A DNA stretch of 64,000 bases from assembly GCA_018241525.1 (NCBI GenBank), contig JAFEDR010000009.1, positions 744,001 to 808,000 of the forward strand. Reading direction: 5' to 3'. The translations under genes and the position numbers were made by a program. The notes under the pieces were generated by a model that saw nothing but the letters and a program-made list of their open reading frames with translations, was not told the DNA's origin and ran no database searches. This DNA is from Pseudomonadota bacterium. Lineage in GTDB: Bacteria > Pseudomonadota > Gammaproteobacteria > Steroidobacterales > Steroidobacteraceae. Below are positions 25,333-34,932 of this stretch, piece after piece; the stretch's first letter is position 1; each line of letters starts with the position of its first letter.

Positions 25333-28300
25333 GTGAGCCACAAGAAGCTGCGCGGCGCGTGGGTCATCGCGCTCGGTCTCTGGATCAGCGTACCGGCATT
25401 CGCGGCCGCGGAACCGGCGGACGGTCCCGACGACGGTCCGCTGCGGTTCCGCTTCGTCGGGCCGAGAGTCGGCAATCGCATCGCCGCCGTCGCCGGCGTT
25501 CCCGGCGACCCGTCGACCTACTACGCGGGCGCCGCGTCCGGCGGCATCTGGAAGTCCACCGACGGCGGCAACGCCTTTACGCCCATCTTCGACAAGGAGT
25601 CCGCCGCCGCGATCGGCGCGCTCGCGGTAGCGCCCTCCGATCCGAGCATCGTCTGGGCCGGCACGGGCGAGGCCTGGATGATCCGCGACAGCGACGTGAT
25701 GGGAAACGGCATCTATAAGTCGACCGACGCCGGCCGCACGTGGTCGAACATGGGCCTGCCGGACTCCGGCCGCATCGGCCGCATCGTCATCCACCCGACC
25801 AACGCCGACATCGTCTATGCCTGCGTGCTCGGCCGCGCGACCGGTCCGCAGGTGGAGCGCGGCGTCTATCGCACGACCGACGGCGGCCATCACTGGGAGC
25901 GGGTGCTGTTCGGCGGCGACAACGTCGGCTGCTCCGGCCTCGCGCTCGATCCGCACAACCCGCGCACGCTGATTGCGGGGCTCTGGCAGGTCGAGATGCA
26001 CACCTGGGGCGAGTTCAGCGGCGGTCCCGGCAGCGGCGTGTACCTGTCCCGCGACGGCGGCTCGAAGTGGACCCGGGTCGAGGAGCACGGGCTGCCGCAT
26101 CCGCCGGTCGGCAAGATCGACGTGGCGATCGCGCCGACCAACTCGAATCGCATGTTCGCGCTTATCCAGACGGCCGACCAGGGCTCGCTGTGGCGCTCCG
26201 ACGACGCCGGCGAGCACTGGAAGGTGGTCAACTACCAGCGCGCGCTGATCGGCCGCGCCGGCTACTACGTACGCATCGCCGTTTCACCGGCCAGCGACAA
26301 CGAGGTGCTGGTCGCCAACAGCTCGTTCCACCAGTCGCTCGACGGCGGCGAGAACTTCCACGAGACGCGCTGGGGCGGTGATACGCACGACATCTGGTTT
26401 GATCCGACCAATGCTGATCGCTTCGTGATCACCGACGACGCCGGCATGATCATCACGAACGTCCATGGCCGCGGCTTCCACCGCGTGCAGCTGCCGATCG
26501 GCCAGATGTACCACGTCGCCGTCGACAACCAGGTGCCGTACTACTTCTACAGCAACATGCAGGACGACGGGAACATGCGCGGCCCGGCCGTGCCGATGGA
26601 CACCCCGGGCGGCGGCTGGGACCAGCACATGGGAGGCTGCGAGTCGGGATTCACGATGCCCGACACCGTCGATCCGAACGTCGTCTGGGCGACCTGCTAC
26701 GGCAACACGGTGACGCGCTGGGACGCGCGCTACAAGGAGGCGCGCTCGGTGAGCCCGTGGATGCACACGCTCGACTCGCCGCCGACCCACCTGAAGTACC
26801 GCTGCCACTGGACTCCACCGCTCGCCATCGATCCGTTCGACCACAACACGGTCTACTACGGCTGCCAGGTGGTGTTCCGCACGACCAACGCCGGCCAGAG
26901 CTGGTCGGTCGTGAGCCCGGACCTCTCGACCCAGGACCCGGCGCACATCGTCGGCTCGGGCGGGATCGTCGGCGACAACCTCGGCCAGTTCTACGGCGAG
27001 GTCGTATTTGCGATCGCGCCGTCCAAGGCGCAGAAGGGCCTGATCTGGGCGGGCACCAACGACGGCCAGGTCTGGCTGACGCGCGACGGCACCGCCAGCT
27101 GGACCAATGTCACGAAGAACATCGCCGGGCTGCCGCCGCTCGGGACGGTGACGAGCATCGCGCCGTCGAGTACCGATGCCGGGACCGCGTACGTCAGCGT
27201 CGACCTGCATCTCGCCGACAACCGTGACCCGTTCATCTTCAAGACCGCGGACTTCGGCAAGACCTGGAAGCGCGTCAGCGGCAACCTGCCGCGCCACGCC
27301 CTCGGCTACGTGAAAGTCGTGGCGGACGACGCCAACGCGCCGGGGCTGCTGTTCGCGGGCACCGGCAACGGCGCGTACTACTCGATCGACGACGGTGAGC
27401 ACTGGACCGCGCTCGCCACGGGGCTGCCGCACGCGCCGGTCACCTGGGCCGTCGTGCAGCCCGGGTTCCACGACCTCGTGGTCTCGACCTACGGGCGCGG
27501 CCTGTACATCCTCGATGACATTTCGCCGCTGGAGCAGCTGGCGAAGAACCGCGCGGAGCCGGCCCTGCGCGTCTTCGAACCGCGCCCGGCGTATCGCTTC
27601 GTGCGCGCGCCCCAGGCGATCGTGAATTTCTCACTGAAGTCCGCACCGAAGGGCCCGGTCAAGATCCGGATCCTCGATGGCGAGGGCCGCACGGTGCGTG
27701 AGCTCGAGCAGAAGGGACAGGCCGGGCTCAACCGCGTGCGCTGGGACCTGCACTATGAGTCACCGCGCGTGGTCGCGCTGCGCTCGCTCGCGCCGGACAA
27801 TGCGCACATCTGGCTCGAGCCGCGCTTCCGCGACGCGGACTCGCGGCCGATCACCCACTGGGGTTCGAAGCCGGCGGAAGTGGGCCCGGTCGCGCTCGCC
27901 GGGCGCTACAGCGTGCGCGTCGAGGTCGACGGCCTGGCCGAGGCGCAGCCGCTGACCGTGCTGCGCGACCCGAAGGCGCCAGGTTCGGATGCAGAGCTTG
28001 CACAGTCGGTCGCGACCCTGCTGCGGATCCGCGATGGCATCAGCCATGCCGCCGACGCCGTCAACCGGCTCGAGTGGCTGCGCAAGCAGCTCGAGGTCGT
28101 GAACGCGATGCTGGCGCCGCCGAAGGCGGTGGTGTCGGCCACGCCCGCCGCCTCCGCTGCCGACGATGACGACGACTGGCCGGAGCCGCCGGCCGCGCCG
28201 CCGCGGGTACCGGGTAGCGCCGAGCGCGAGCAGGCCGAGGCGATGCGCGCGGCCGTCACCGGCTTCGAGCACCGGCTCGAGGCTATCGAGGCGCGGCTCG

Positions 28301-28587
28301 TCTCGCGCGCGCTGCGCAACAGCGACGACAAGTACTTCGTCGAGCCCTACGGGCTCTACCTCAACCTGATCTGGCTCAATGCCGAGGTCGGCACGGGCGC
28401 CGGCGACGTCGCCGGCGGCGCGGACTTCGCGCCGACCGACACGCAGCTCGAGCTCCTCAAGGGTTACGAGGCCGAGTCCGCGCAGGTGGACGGGGAGCTC
28501 GCGCGGCTCATCGGTGAGGACCTGCCGGCGCTCAACCGCGTGCTCACGGCCGGGCGGCTCGCACCGGTCGCGCTCGCGACGCCGTAG
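25333..28587 (+). CDS. Large exported BNR/sortilin-like beta-propeller protein
   Basis: 1084 residues from a GTG start with GGGGGAGG upstream. A signal peptide ends near residue 26. Residues about 38-740 form beta-propeller blades with repeated Asp-box/BNR motifs (IWKSTDGGNAF, IYKSTDAGRTW, VYRTTDGGHHWE, LWRSDDAGEHWK, FKTADFGKTWK). A C-terminal region has an immunoglobulin-like part (VKIRILDGEGRTVREL), an acidic DDDDDW stretch near 943 and a coiled-coil-like end (EREQAEAMRAAVTGFEHRLEAIE). Proteins of this layout are annotated as VPS10/sortilin-like or glycosyl-hydrolase-like; no catalytic sialidase or xyloglucanase residues can be assigned. Probably an outer-surface or periplasmic binding or hydrolytic protein. 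Confidence 0.85.
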   Translation: MSHKKLRGAWVIALGLWISVPAFAAAEPADGPDDGPLRFRFVGPRVGNRIAAVAGVPGDPSTYYAGAASGGIWKSTDGGNAFTPIFDKESAAAIGALAVAPSDPSIVWAGTGEAWMIRDSDVMGNGIYKSTDAGRTWSNMGLPDSGRIGRIVIHPTNADIVYACVLGRATGPQVERGVYRTTDGGHHWERVLFGGDNVGCSGLALDPHNPRTLIAGLWQVEMHTWGEFSGGPGSGVYLSRDGGSKWTRVEEHGLPHPPVGKIDVAIAPTNSNRMFALIQTADQGSLWRSDDAGEHWKVVNYQRALIGRAGYYVRIAVSPASDNEVLVANSSFHQSLDGGENFHETRWGGDTHDIWFDPTNADRFVITDDAGMIITNVHGRGFHRVQLPIGQMYHVAVDNQVPYYFYSNMQDDGNMRGPAVPMDTPGGGWDQHMGGCESGFTMPDTVDPNVVWATCYGNTVTRWDARYKEARSVSPWMHTLDSPPTHLKYRCHWTPPLAIDPFDHNTVYYGCQVVFRTTNAGQSWSVVSPDLSTQDPAHIVGSGGIVGDNLGQFYGEVVFAIAPSKAQKGLIWAGTNDGQVWLTRDGTASWTNVTKNIAGLPPLGTVTSIAPSSTDAGTAYVSVDLHLADNRDPFIFKTADFGKTWKRVSGNLPRHALGYVKVVADDANAPGLLFAGTGNGAYYSIDDGEHWTALATGLPHAPVTWAVVQPGFHDLVVSTYGRGLYILDDISPLEQLAKNRAEPALRVFEPRPAYRFVRAPQAIVNFSLKSAPKGPVKIRILDGEGRTVRELEQKGQAGLNRVRWDLHYESPRVVALRSLAPDNAHIWLEPRFRDADSRPITHWGSKPAEVGPVALAGRYSVRVEVDGLAEAQPLTVLRDPKAPGSDAELAQSVATLLRIRDGISHAADAVNRLEWLRKQLEVVNAMLAPPKAVVSATPAASAADDDDDWPEPPAAPPRVPGSAEREQAEAMRAAVTGFEHRLEAIEARLVSRALRNSDDKYFVEPYGLYLNLIWLNAEVGTGAGDVAGGADFAPTDTQLELLKGYEAESAQVDGELARLIGEDLPALNRVLTAGRLAPVALATP

Positions 28588-28616
28588 CGGCGCGGGCCGC
28601 GGCACGCCCTGTTGGT

Positions 28617-28636
28617 CCGGCGCGCCTGCGCGCCGG
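28617..28636 (+). terminator. Palindromic hairpin after the BNR protein
   Basis: Perfect 9-bp arms CCGGCGCGC/GCGCGCCGG around CT, 30 nt after the stop. A second 8-bp stem (CCGCCGCG/CGCGGCGG) lies at 28701-28721. Neither has a T tract. Confidence 0.4.
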
Positions 28637-28810
28637 CCGACTGTGCGCTGGCGCACACTGCGCTCGCCGCCAGCCGAATCAAGCGGTTGGCACTTAAGAA
28701 CCGCCGCGCGCACCGCGGCGGCGGGCCGCGGCGCCTCGCCTACGTCGCCGGCCCTGCAATATGTGATGTGGTCCCTTCACCTCGATGCCCGGTCGACGGC
28801 ATATGACGCA

Positions 28811-30796
28811 ATGGCATCGTGGCGGCGCGTGCGACCCTCCTGCGTGGCACCGGCTTCGGGACTTCCCGGCGTCGCGGGCTGGCTGTCGCGCGTTGCGGCG
28901 ATCGCGCTGCTCGCGCTCGGCGGCGCGGCGACCGCCAACGCCAGCTGCTTCCAGAGCGCCAACCCGCAGATCGCCGCGCTCGACGCGATGGTCACGCAGG
29001 ACGCCCGCAAGGCGATCGAGGAGATCGAGCTGCGTCTGGCCGCGCTCGATCGCGCGAACTCGCCGGACCAGGCGCTGCGCGCTGAGCTCTATGCCGTGAA
29101 GGCCGACGCCTATGACGAGCTCGACCTCGACGGCGAGGCGCGCGAGGCGGCCCAAAAGGGACTCAAGCTAGCGACCGCGCGCACCGACCCCGTCCACCTG
29201 CGGTTGCTGAGCGTCTACTTCGGCAACGTCTTCGACGAGGAAGGGCTCAAGACTGGCATCACAACGATCGACGCCGCACGGGTGTTCCAGCAGCCGGGTA
29301 CGCCGGCGGCTACCTGCCTGCTCGTCACGCTGGGGCGGCTGCGGCACTACCAGAATCGCGACGACCTCGCGATCGTGCCGCTGACCCAGGCCTACCAGTC
29401 GCTCGCGGCGGGCGAGCCGACGCCGGCCCGCATCCAGGCAGCGATCGCGCTCAACCTGGTGTTCCTCGCGACCCGCGACTTCGAGCAGGCGCTCGCGATG
29501 AACCAGGAGGTCATCGACTGGGACCTCGCGCACGGCGCGGCGCAGTCGCTGTCGACCGCGCGCTTCCGCCGCGGCGAGATCCTGACCGCGACCCACGACT
29601 ATGAGGGCGCCTTCGAGGAGTTCACGCGCGCGCGCGAGCTCAGCACGGTGCTGCACGACGAGCAGGGCGTCGCGTTCGCCGACCTGCGGGTCTGCGAGGC
29701 CCAGATACAGCTGAAGCAGTACGGCGTCGCGCGGCGCCACTGCCAGGACGCGCAGCGGAGCTTCGCGGCCGCCGGCTCGACCGATCTCGTGAAGGAGGCG
29801 CGCACGCTGGTCGCGCAGATCGAGCTCGCCGAGGGCCAGCCGGCGCGGGCGCTCGCGCTCCTGAACGGCGTGCTCGACCACGCCGGCGCCGACACTTCGC
29901 AGCGCAAGCTGCCGGAGGTCTACCGGCTGCGCTCGATGGCGCAGGCCACGCTCGGCAACTACCCGGCGGCGTACGCCGACCAGAGCGAGTTCGTGCGGCG
30001 CTACGTGCAGGTCAACGACGCCGACCGCAATCGCGCGGCCGCGACGCTGCGCGCACGCTTCGGCGCGGACCGTGCCGCCGAGCACAACGTCACGCTGCAG
30101 CGCGAGCTGGCGTTGCTGCAGGAGCGCGCGGAGCGCCAGAAGGAGCAGTGGCGCTGGGCCGGGTTCGCGGCCGTGGGTGCGCTCCTGCTGCTCGGGCTGC
30201 TGGTCTATATCCTGTCGCTGACGGCGCGTCACCGCCGCCAGCTCTACGAGCTCGCCTGTTTCGACGGCCTGACCGGCCTGCCGAACCGCAGGCGCGCCGC
30301 CGAGATCGCGACCGAGGCGCTCGCGCGCGCGGCAACGCTGCCCGAGCCGACGACCATCGCGCTGATCGATCTCGACCACTTCAAGGCGATCAATGATCGC
30401 TGCGGCCATGCCGCGGGCGACCGCGTACTGAAGAGCTTCGCGGACATCGGACGGCGCTGCCTGCCGGCGACGTTCACGCTCGGCCGGTGGGGCGGCGAGG
30501 AGTTCCTGCTGGTGATGCCGGACACCGCGCTCGACGCAGCCCTCGCGCACGTGCAGACGCTGCGCGAGGCGGCGCTGTCGATCCCGCTGCCGCCGACCGC
30601 GCTCGAGTTGCGGGTGAGCTTCAGCGCCGGCCTCGCGACCAACGACGAGATGCTGAAGTCCCTCGACGAGATCATCGCGCGCGCGGACGTTGCCCTGTAC
30701 GAGGCCAAGAACCGCGGCCGCGACCTGGTGCGGATCGCCGACGAGAGCTACCGGATGGCCTCGACCGGCGTGCGGCGGGCGCTGCGCTACCGCTGA
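28811..30796 (+). CDS. TPR-containing diguanylate cyclase (GGDEF)
   Basis: About 661 residues. An N-terminal signal or anchor (about 20-45) is followed by helical TPR-like repeats from about 55 to 400 (for example ARFRRGEILTATHDYEGAFE, VFLATRDFEQALAMNQEVID), a coiled coil, one transmembrane segment (AAVGALLLLGLLVYILSL near 460) and a cytoplasmic GGDEF domain: CFDGLTGLPNRR, IALIDLDHFKAINDRCGHAAGD and GGEEF at 561-565. The catalytic motif is intact. The RxxD inhibitory site normally five residues before it is absent, so feedback inhibition by c-di-GMP is unlikely. The periplasmic TPR region would be the sensor. The exact ATG is uncertain; 28766 is an alternative. Confidence 0.85.
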   Translation: MASWRRVRPSCVAPASGLPGVAGWLSRVAAIALLALGGAATANASCFQSANPQIAALDAMVTQDARKAIEEIELRLAALDRANSPDQALRAELYAVKADAYDELDLDGEAREAAQKGLKLATARTDPVHLRLLSVYFGNVFDEEGLKTGITTIDAARVFQQPGTPAATCLLVTLGRLRHYQNRDDLAIVPLTQAYQSLAAGEPTPARIQAAIALNLVFLATRDFEQALAMNQEVIDWDLAHGAAQSLSTARFRRGEILTATHDYEGAFEEFTRARELSTVLHDEQGVAFADLRVCEAQIQLKQYGVARRHCQDAQRSFAAAGSTDLVKEARTLVAQIELAEGQPARALALLNGVLDHAGADTSQRKLPEVYRLRSMAQATLGNYPAAYADQSEFVRRYVQVNDADRNRAAATLRARFGADRAAEHNVTLQRELALLQERAERQKEQWRWAGFAAVGALLLLGLLVYILSLTARHRRQLYELACFDGLTGLPNRRRAAEIATEALARAATLPEPTTIALIDLDHFKAINDRCGHAAGDRVLKSFADIGRRCLPATFTLGRWGGEEFLLVMPDTALDAALAHVQTLREAALSIPLPPTALELRVSFSAGLATNDEMLKSLDEIIARADVALYEAKNRGRDLVRIADESYRMASTGVRRALRYR

Positions 30797-30809
30797 ACGC
30801 CGCCGGCGG

Positions 30810-32045
30810 TCACAGCGTCTCGAGCCAGTGCAGCAGGATCGCGCGCCGGTAGGGCGAGAGCTCGCCAAACAACCGCTGCTCGCTCGTCGCTTCACCCAGG
30901 TGCCAGAGCACCGCTTCCTCGACCGTGCGCGCCCGGCCATCGTGGAGGAACACCGGCCGCTCGGGCCGCGACATCCGAAAGCCGATGCCCCACAGGGGCG
31001 CCGTGCGCCAGCGGCTCGGCACGACGCGACCGGTGCTGTCGCGATCGGCCATGCCGTGCCCGAGGTCGTGCACCTGCAGGTCGGTGTACGGCGAAATCGT
31101 CCCCGTCACTCGCGTACCGTCGGGCGCGGTGCGCTCGACGGGTAGTTCGGGACGGTGGCAGTTCGGGCAGCCGATGGCCGCGAAGATCCGCCGGCCCTCG
31201 GCGTCCTCTTCCTGCGCGTGTGTCGCGGGCGGAACCTCGATCGACTTTACGTACTCGACCAGTGCCGCGACCGAGGCCTCGTCGACCTCGGGCGGCCCGG
31301 GCGGTGGCTCGGCGCACGGCTGCCGCCCGGTGCAGTCGTCGTGCGCGCGATCAGGCGTCGTCAGCCCCATTTCATTGGCGAACGCCTTCGTCACCTGGTC
31401 CCGCACGGAGAGCGAAGCCGACTGCCAGCCGAAGCGGCCGAGGTACCTCGCGCCATGGCGCCACTGCCAGGCGAGCCGCGCACCGGCGGCACCGCGGGTG
31501 ATCGCGTCGTCCGGAACCGCCTCGAGGAGTCCGACGCCGAAGAGGGCAGGGGCCAGGCGGGGCTTGATGACGGTCCGGGTGGCCAGCGGACCGTAGTTCA
31601 ACGTCTCGAACCGATACTCGGGCACCCGGATCTTCCAGCGGGTCCCGCCCGGGTAATAGGTGCCGGCGAGCTCGTGATAGCGGACGGTCACGGTGCCTTC
31701 CGCGCGCACGCCCTCGACGGCCGCGCTGTTGAAGACGTGGCCGTAGACAGGATCGCCGGCCGGCTCCGTGCGGGCCTCGGACGATGCGGCCTCGAGCGTG
31801 ATCACGAGCGCCGCCGGCACCACGCCATCGGAGAGCGGGCCGTGCCCATGGGTCGCATCGCTGTGGCAGGAGCCGCAGGACGGCGCGTTGTAGAGCGGGC
31901 CGAGGCCGTCGCCGCCACCGTCCGGGCGCGCCGGCTGCCACTGGCGTTCGAAGAGGGCTTGGCCGGAGGCGGGGAGCGCAACGACCGCGGTGTCGGTCGT
32001 CGCACCGAGCACCGACGCGGCCAGCACTGCGAGCCAACCTGCCAT
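30810..32045 (-). CDS. Di-haem oxidoreductase, DUF1111 family
   Basis: 411 residues from the ATG at 32045; an upstream ATG would add 16 residues before the signal peptide. Two c-type haem motifs: CGSCH at 57-61 and CPNCH at 293-297. The body has TVTVRYHELAGTYYPGGT, YRFETLNYGPLATRTVIKPRLAPALFGVGLLEAVPD, and a C-terminal TAPLWGIGF with FLHDGRARTVEEAVLWH, the DUF1111 pattern distantly related to MauG/di-haem peroxidases. It is probably a periplasmic redox enzyme. Divergent from the secretin-like gene at 32220. Confidence 0.88.
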   Translation of the reverse strand: MAGWLAVLAASVLGATTDTAVVALPASGQALFERQWQPARPDGGGDGLGPLYNAPSCGSCHSDATHGHGPLSDGVVPAALVITLEAASSEARTEPAGDPVYGHVFNSAAVEGVRAEGTVTVRYHELAGTYYPGGTRWKIRVPEYRFETLNYGPLATRTVIKPRLAPALFGVGLLEAVPDDAITRGAAGARLAWQWRHGARYLGRFGWQSASLSVRDQVTKAFANEMGLTTPDRAHDDCTGRQPCAEPPPGPPEVDEASVAALVEYVKSIEVPPATHAQEEDAEGRRIFAAIGCPNCHRPELPVERTAPDGTRVTGTISPYTDLQVHDLGHGMADRDSTGRVVPSRWRTAPLWGIGFRMSRPERPVFLHDGRARTVEEAVLWHLGEATSEQRLFGELSPYRRAILLHWLETL

Positions 32046-32219
32046 GAGCGGGGTCTCGCTCCTCGCGCCGCGGCCGCCGACGCCGCACCGCATCGACTAT
32101 AGCGCACGGCGCCGGCCGGCCACGCCGTCGCGCAGGGCGCGGGACCCGCTTCGTGACGAGGCATCCGCGGGTACGGACCGGTGCTAGGTTAGGCGCTCTC
32201 TTGGACCGAGGGACCGATC

Positions 32220-32798
32220 ATGCGCACGCTACCCGTGCTCGCTTTCTGCGCCTGCACCGTGGCCGGGATGGCCGCCGCGCAGCCTGCCGCGCCGGAGACT
32301 TCCGCGCCGGCGTCAGCCGAGTCCGGGGTCCCGCTGCTGCGGCTCATACACTCGGTCGCGAAGAAGACCGGCAAGCGCTTCGTCGTCGATCCGCGCGTGA
32401 GCGCCGAGGTGGTTCTCGCTGGCCAGGATCCGGCATCGCTGACGTACGCGGATCTCGTGACGGTGCTGCATGCGTACGGCTTCGCTGCGGTCGAGGACGG
32501 CGGCTACACGCAGGTGGTTCCGGACAGCAACGTCCGGACGATGGCGATCCCCACCGTGACCGAGAAGGACACGCGGCCCGCAAGCGAGATCGTCAGCATG
32601 GTCGTGACGGTCCGCAACGTCTCGGCCGCTCAGCTCGTGCCGCTTCTGCGTCCACTGATGCCGCAGGGCGCGCACCTTGCGGCGAGCCCTTGTGTGAATA
32701 AGCTGATCCTGGTCGATACGTTCTCGAACGTGCGCCGATTGGTCGCGATCGTACGAGAACTCGACGTCGGGGAGCCGTACAAGCCGAAGTGTGAGTGA
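32220..32798 (+). CDS. Orphan secretin N0-N1 domain protein (GspD-like, no pore domain)
   Basis: 192 residues. A signal peptide ends near residue 20. Residues about 37-110 are an N0/STN-like domain (PLLRLIHSVAKKTGKRFVVD, then LTYADLVTVLHAYGFAAVED and YTQVVPDSNVRTMAIP), and about 125-188 an N1-type ring-building domain (MVVTVRNVSAAQLVPLLRPL, then VNKLILVDTFSNVRRLVAIV). These match the start of type II secretion GspD, but the protein stops before N2/N3 and the secretin barrel. No other gsp gene is in the window. It could be a truncated secretin or a stand-alone periplasmic adaptor or regulator. Base composition is less GC-rich than to the left. Confidence 0.75.
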   Translation: MRTLPVLAFCACTVAGMAAAQPAAPETSAPASAESGVPLLRLIHSVAKKTGKRFVVDPRVSAEVVLAGQDPASLTYADLVTVLHAYGFAAVEDGGYTQVVPDSNVRTMAIPTVTEKDTRPASEIVSMVVTVRNVSAAQLVPLLRPLMPQGAHLAASPCVNKLILVDTFSNVRRLVAIVRELDVGEPYKPKCE

Positions 32799-33193
32799 GG
32801 GGCTCGGCGCTGCTCGGACGTGGGATTCCGAGGTCAGCGATTCGTGCTCTTGAGTAATTTCACATAAGATAGATTATGCGAAGTCTGCTTGTAGAGGCGA
32901 TATACAGATGTCCCCTTTGCGCCGGATTCAAATGTCCGATTTGGGTGGAGTTGGACCAGGCTCGCGCGTCCTGCCTTAATCGTTCGGGCGGCCGACACGA
33001 ATACTCTTCACTGTGCGCCCGAGATTCCGGACCTCCAGGCCATCAGCTGCGGTTTCGGGACCAAAGTTGCGGCTGAGCTGGCGCTTGTTCGGGAAGCTCT
33101 GGCGAGCTACGACGACCTCCATTCGCGGCGCCGATCGCTCGACCGCGAGCGGCACCGACGGATCCCGGACCGAATCCGGCAGGAGAAGCAGCC
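32799..33193. other. Gap of about 395 bp with an A/T-rich patch
   Basis: Positions about 32840-32960 are strikingly A/T-rich for this window. TTGAGT (32850-32855) and GATTAT (32872-32877), 16 bp apart, could be a promoter for the SOD operon, with a long leader. A 66-codon open frame from 32876 has no ribosome-binding site or recognisable product. Nothing else is seen. Confidence 0.4.
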
Positions 33194-33916
33194 ATGACCG
33201 CGAGGACGCGCAGGGAGTTCCTGGGGACTGCGGGCGCAGCCCTCCTCGTCGGTTCCGGAACCATCGCCGCAGGGGATCCTGCGACGAGCACGAAGGCCCG
33301 CGCCTACGACGATGCGCACGCGCCCGTACCCCTGCCCTTCGATCCGAAGAGCCTGCGAGGAATTTCCGAGCGACTCATCCAGTCCCACTGGGAAAACAAC
33401 TACGGTGGCGCGGTCAAGGCTCTCAACGTCGTTCGCGGACGGCTGGCACAGGCACGAGACGATTCCGGCACTCCTCCCTATGTCTTCGCCGGACTCAAGC
33501 GCGAGCAGCTGATGCGCACGGGGTCTGTCGTCCTGCACGAGCATTACTTCGGAAATCTCGGCGGTGACGGCAAGGCGCCGGCGAAGGTGCGTTCCGCCAT
33601 CGCGGACAGCTTCGGCACGTTTGATGCCTGGGAAGCGGAGTTCCGCAAGATCGGCCAGGGTCTCGGCGGTGGATCCGGCTGGGTGATCCTCGGTTGGAAC
33701 CATTCGCTCGCGCTGCTCGAGAACTACTGGATGGCGGACCATGCGACGGGACCGGTCGACACGACCCCGCTTCTCGTCCTGGACATGTACGAGCACGCAT
33801 ATCAGATGGACTACGGCGCGGCGGCAGCCAAGTACATCGACGCGTTCTTCGCCAATCTCCACTGGGACATCGTCGGGTCACGGCTTGAGCGCTCGAGCCG
33901 GGCGCCCGGAACATAA
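33194..33916 (+). CDS. Tat-exported Fe/Mn-type superoxide dismutase
   Basis: 240 residues with AGGAGA upstream. A Tat leader (TRREFLGTAG) ends near residue 27. The SOD ligands can be placed as His65 (IQSHWENNYGG), His115 (VVLHEHYFGNL), Asp197 and His201 (LDMYEHAYQMDY). GLGGGSGWVILGW matches the conserved GSGW segment. The usual HGKHH context of the first ligand is changed to HWENN, so the second-shell His30/Tyr34 environment differs from E. coli SodA/SodB. It should dismute superoxide in the periplasm, or be a divergent relative. It overlaps the next gene by 1 nt (TAATG). Confidence 0.85.
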   Translation: MTARTRREFLGTAGAALLVGSGTIAAGDPATSTKARAYDDAHAPVPLPFDPKSLRGISERLIQSHWENNYGGAVKALNVVRGRLAQARDDSGTPPYVFAGLKREQLMRTGSVVLHEHYFGNLGGDGKAPAKVRSAIADSFGTFDAWEAEFRKIGQGLGGGSGWVILGWNHSLALLENYWMADHATGPVDTTPLLVLDMYEHAYQMDYGAAAAKYIDAFFANLHWDIVGSRLERSSRAPGT

Positions 33917-34932
33917 TGCTCCGGTCGGCTCGTGCCGCGACGGCACTGCTCATCGTCGTTGGGGCGGCGACTGCGACCGCCGACTCGCCCGAGCTCGCCA
34001 TGCGGGACTTCGCGTCGGGCCAAATCAAGAAGGGCGTTAGGTCAATCGGCTTTGGTGGCGACGGAGCTACCTGGGGGAGCTACGGGCTCGTTTGGAAGGA
34101 CGCCGGTACGGTGCTTGCCGACTATGGCGATACCTCCTATTCGAACGGAAACGACTTCCACTTCGCGGCCGTCGGTGCGACCACGCCCTCACTGTGGAAT
34201 GACCTTGCGATCTACCTAATCGCGCTCTCCGAGCGCTCGGATGAAGTCCGCTTCAACCTGCGCTCGCCGGGTCTCGGCCAAGGTCCCGTCGCCGTTCGCG
34301 GCAGCGGCGTGGACAATGCGCTGTTCTCGAAGATCGCCCTGCCGCTCGGGCACGGGGTCTCGGCCGGCATCCTGCTGGCCTACGAGCGCTCGCACTTCGA
34401 TGCCGCCTCGCTCGCGACGCCGGCGATCGTGGTCCGGTATGAGACCGACTGGCGCCCCTCCGGCGGGTTCGGCCTCGCCTGGCAGCCGGCCGAGCAATTC
34501 ATGCTCGGCGCGCGGCTGCTGCTGAATAATGATCTCGAGCGGCGCATCGACGCGACGGGCACAAGCGAAGGCTTGGCACGATCAACGGAGCTCCGGCTCG
34601 GAGGCTCCTACGCACCCTGGCCGGGTGCGCTGATAGACGTCGGGGGTACGCGGCTCGAGAAGCGCAACTCGATTGCCGGCGGCCACACGACCTCCCGCGA
34701 ACCCAACATCGGCTTTGAGCAGGCCCTCCTGAATCGGCGATACGTCGTCCGATTCGGCGTCGATGAAACTTCTCCGACCGCCGGCGTGTCATTCAAGTGG
34801 TCCCCGATCAACGTCGACGTCGCCTACGTGCGGAACATGGCGCGCGCGAGAGTGGGTACGATCTTCGGGGACCGGAGCAACAGCCTTGTCGCCACCGTGA
34901 CCTTGGACTACCGGGCTCTCGAGCATCGATGA
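33916..34932 (+). CDS. Predicted outer-membrane beta-barrel protein, unknown family
   Basis: 338 residues. A signal peptide covers 1-22. The mature protein is Gly-rich with alternating amphipathic strands (SYGLVWKDAGTVLADYGD, AGILLAYERSHFDA, AIVVRYETDWRPSGGFGLAWQP, LVATVTLDYRALEHR), consistent with a barrel of perhaps 12 or more strands. I do not recognise the family. It is coupled to the SOD gene by 1 nt upstream and to the phosphatase-like lipoprotein gene by 4 nt (ATGA) downstream, so the three proteins are probably made together in the envelope. Confidence 0.7.
   Translation: MLRSARAATALLIVVGAATATADSPELAMRDFASGQIKKGVRSIGFGGDGATWGSYGLVWKDAGTVLADYGDTSYSNGNDFHFAAVGATTPSLWNDLAIYLIALSERSDEVRFNLRSPGLGQGPVAVRGSGVDNALFSKIALPLGHGVSAGILLAYERSHFDAASLATPAIVVRYETDWRPSGGFGLAWQPAEQFMLGARLLLNNDLERRIDATGTSEGLARSTELRLGGSYAPWPGALIDVGGTRLEKRNSIAGGHTTSREPNIGFEQALLNRRYVVRFGVDETSPTAGVSFKWSPINVDVAYVRNMARARVGTIFGDRSNSLVATVTLDYRALEHR

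Noticed and set aside
32876..33076. 66-codon ORF with RCPLCAGFKCP
   Set aside because: No ribosome-binding site and no wider Cys pattern; probably chance in an A/T-rich gap.
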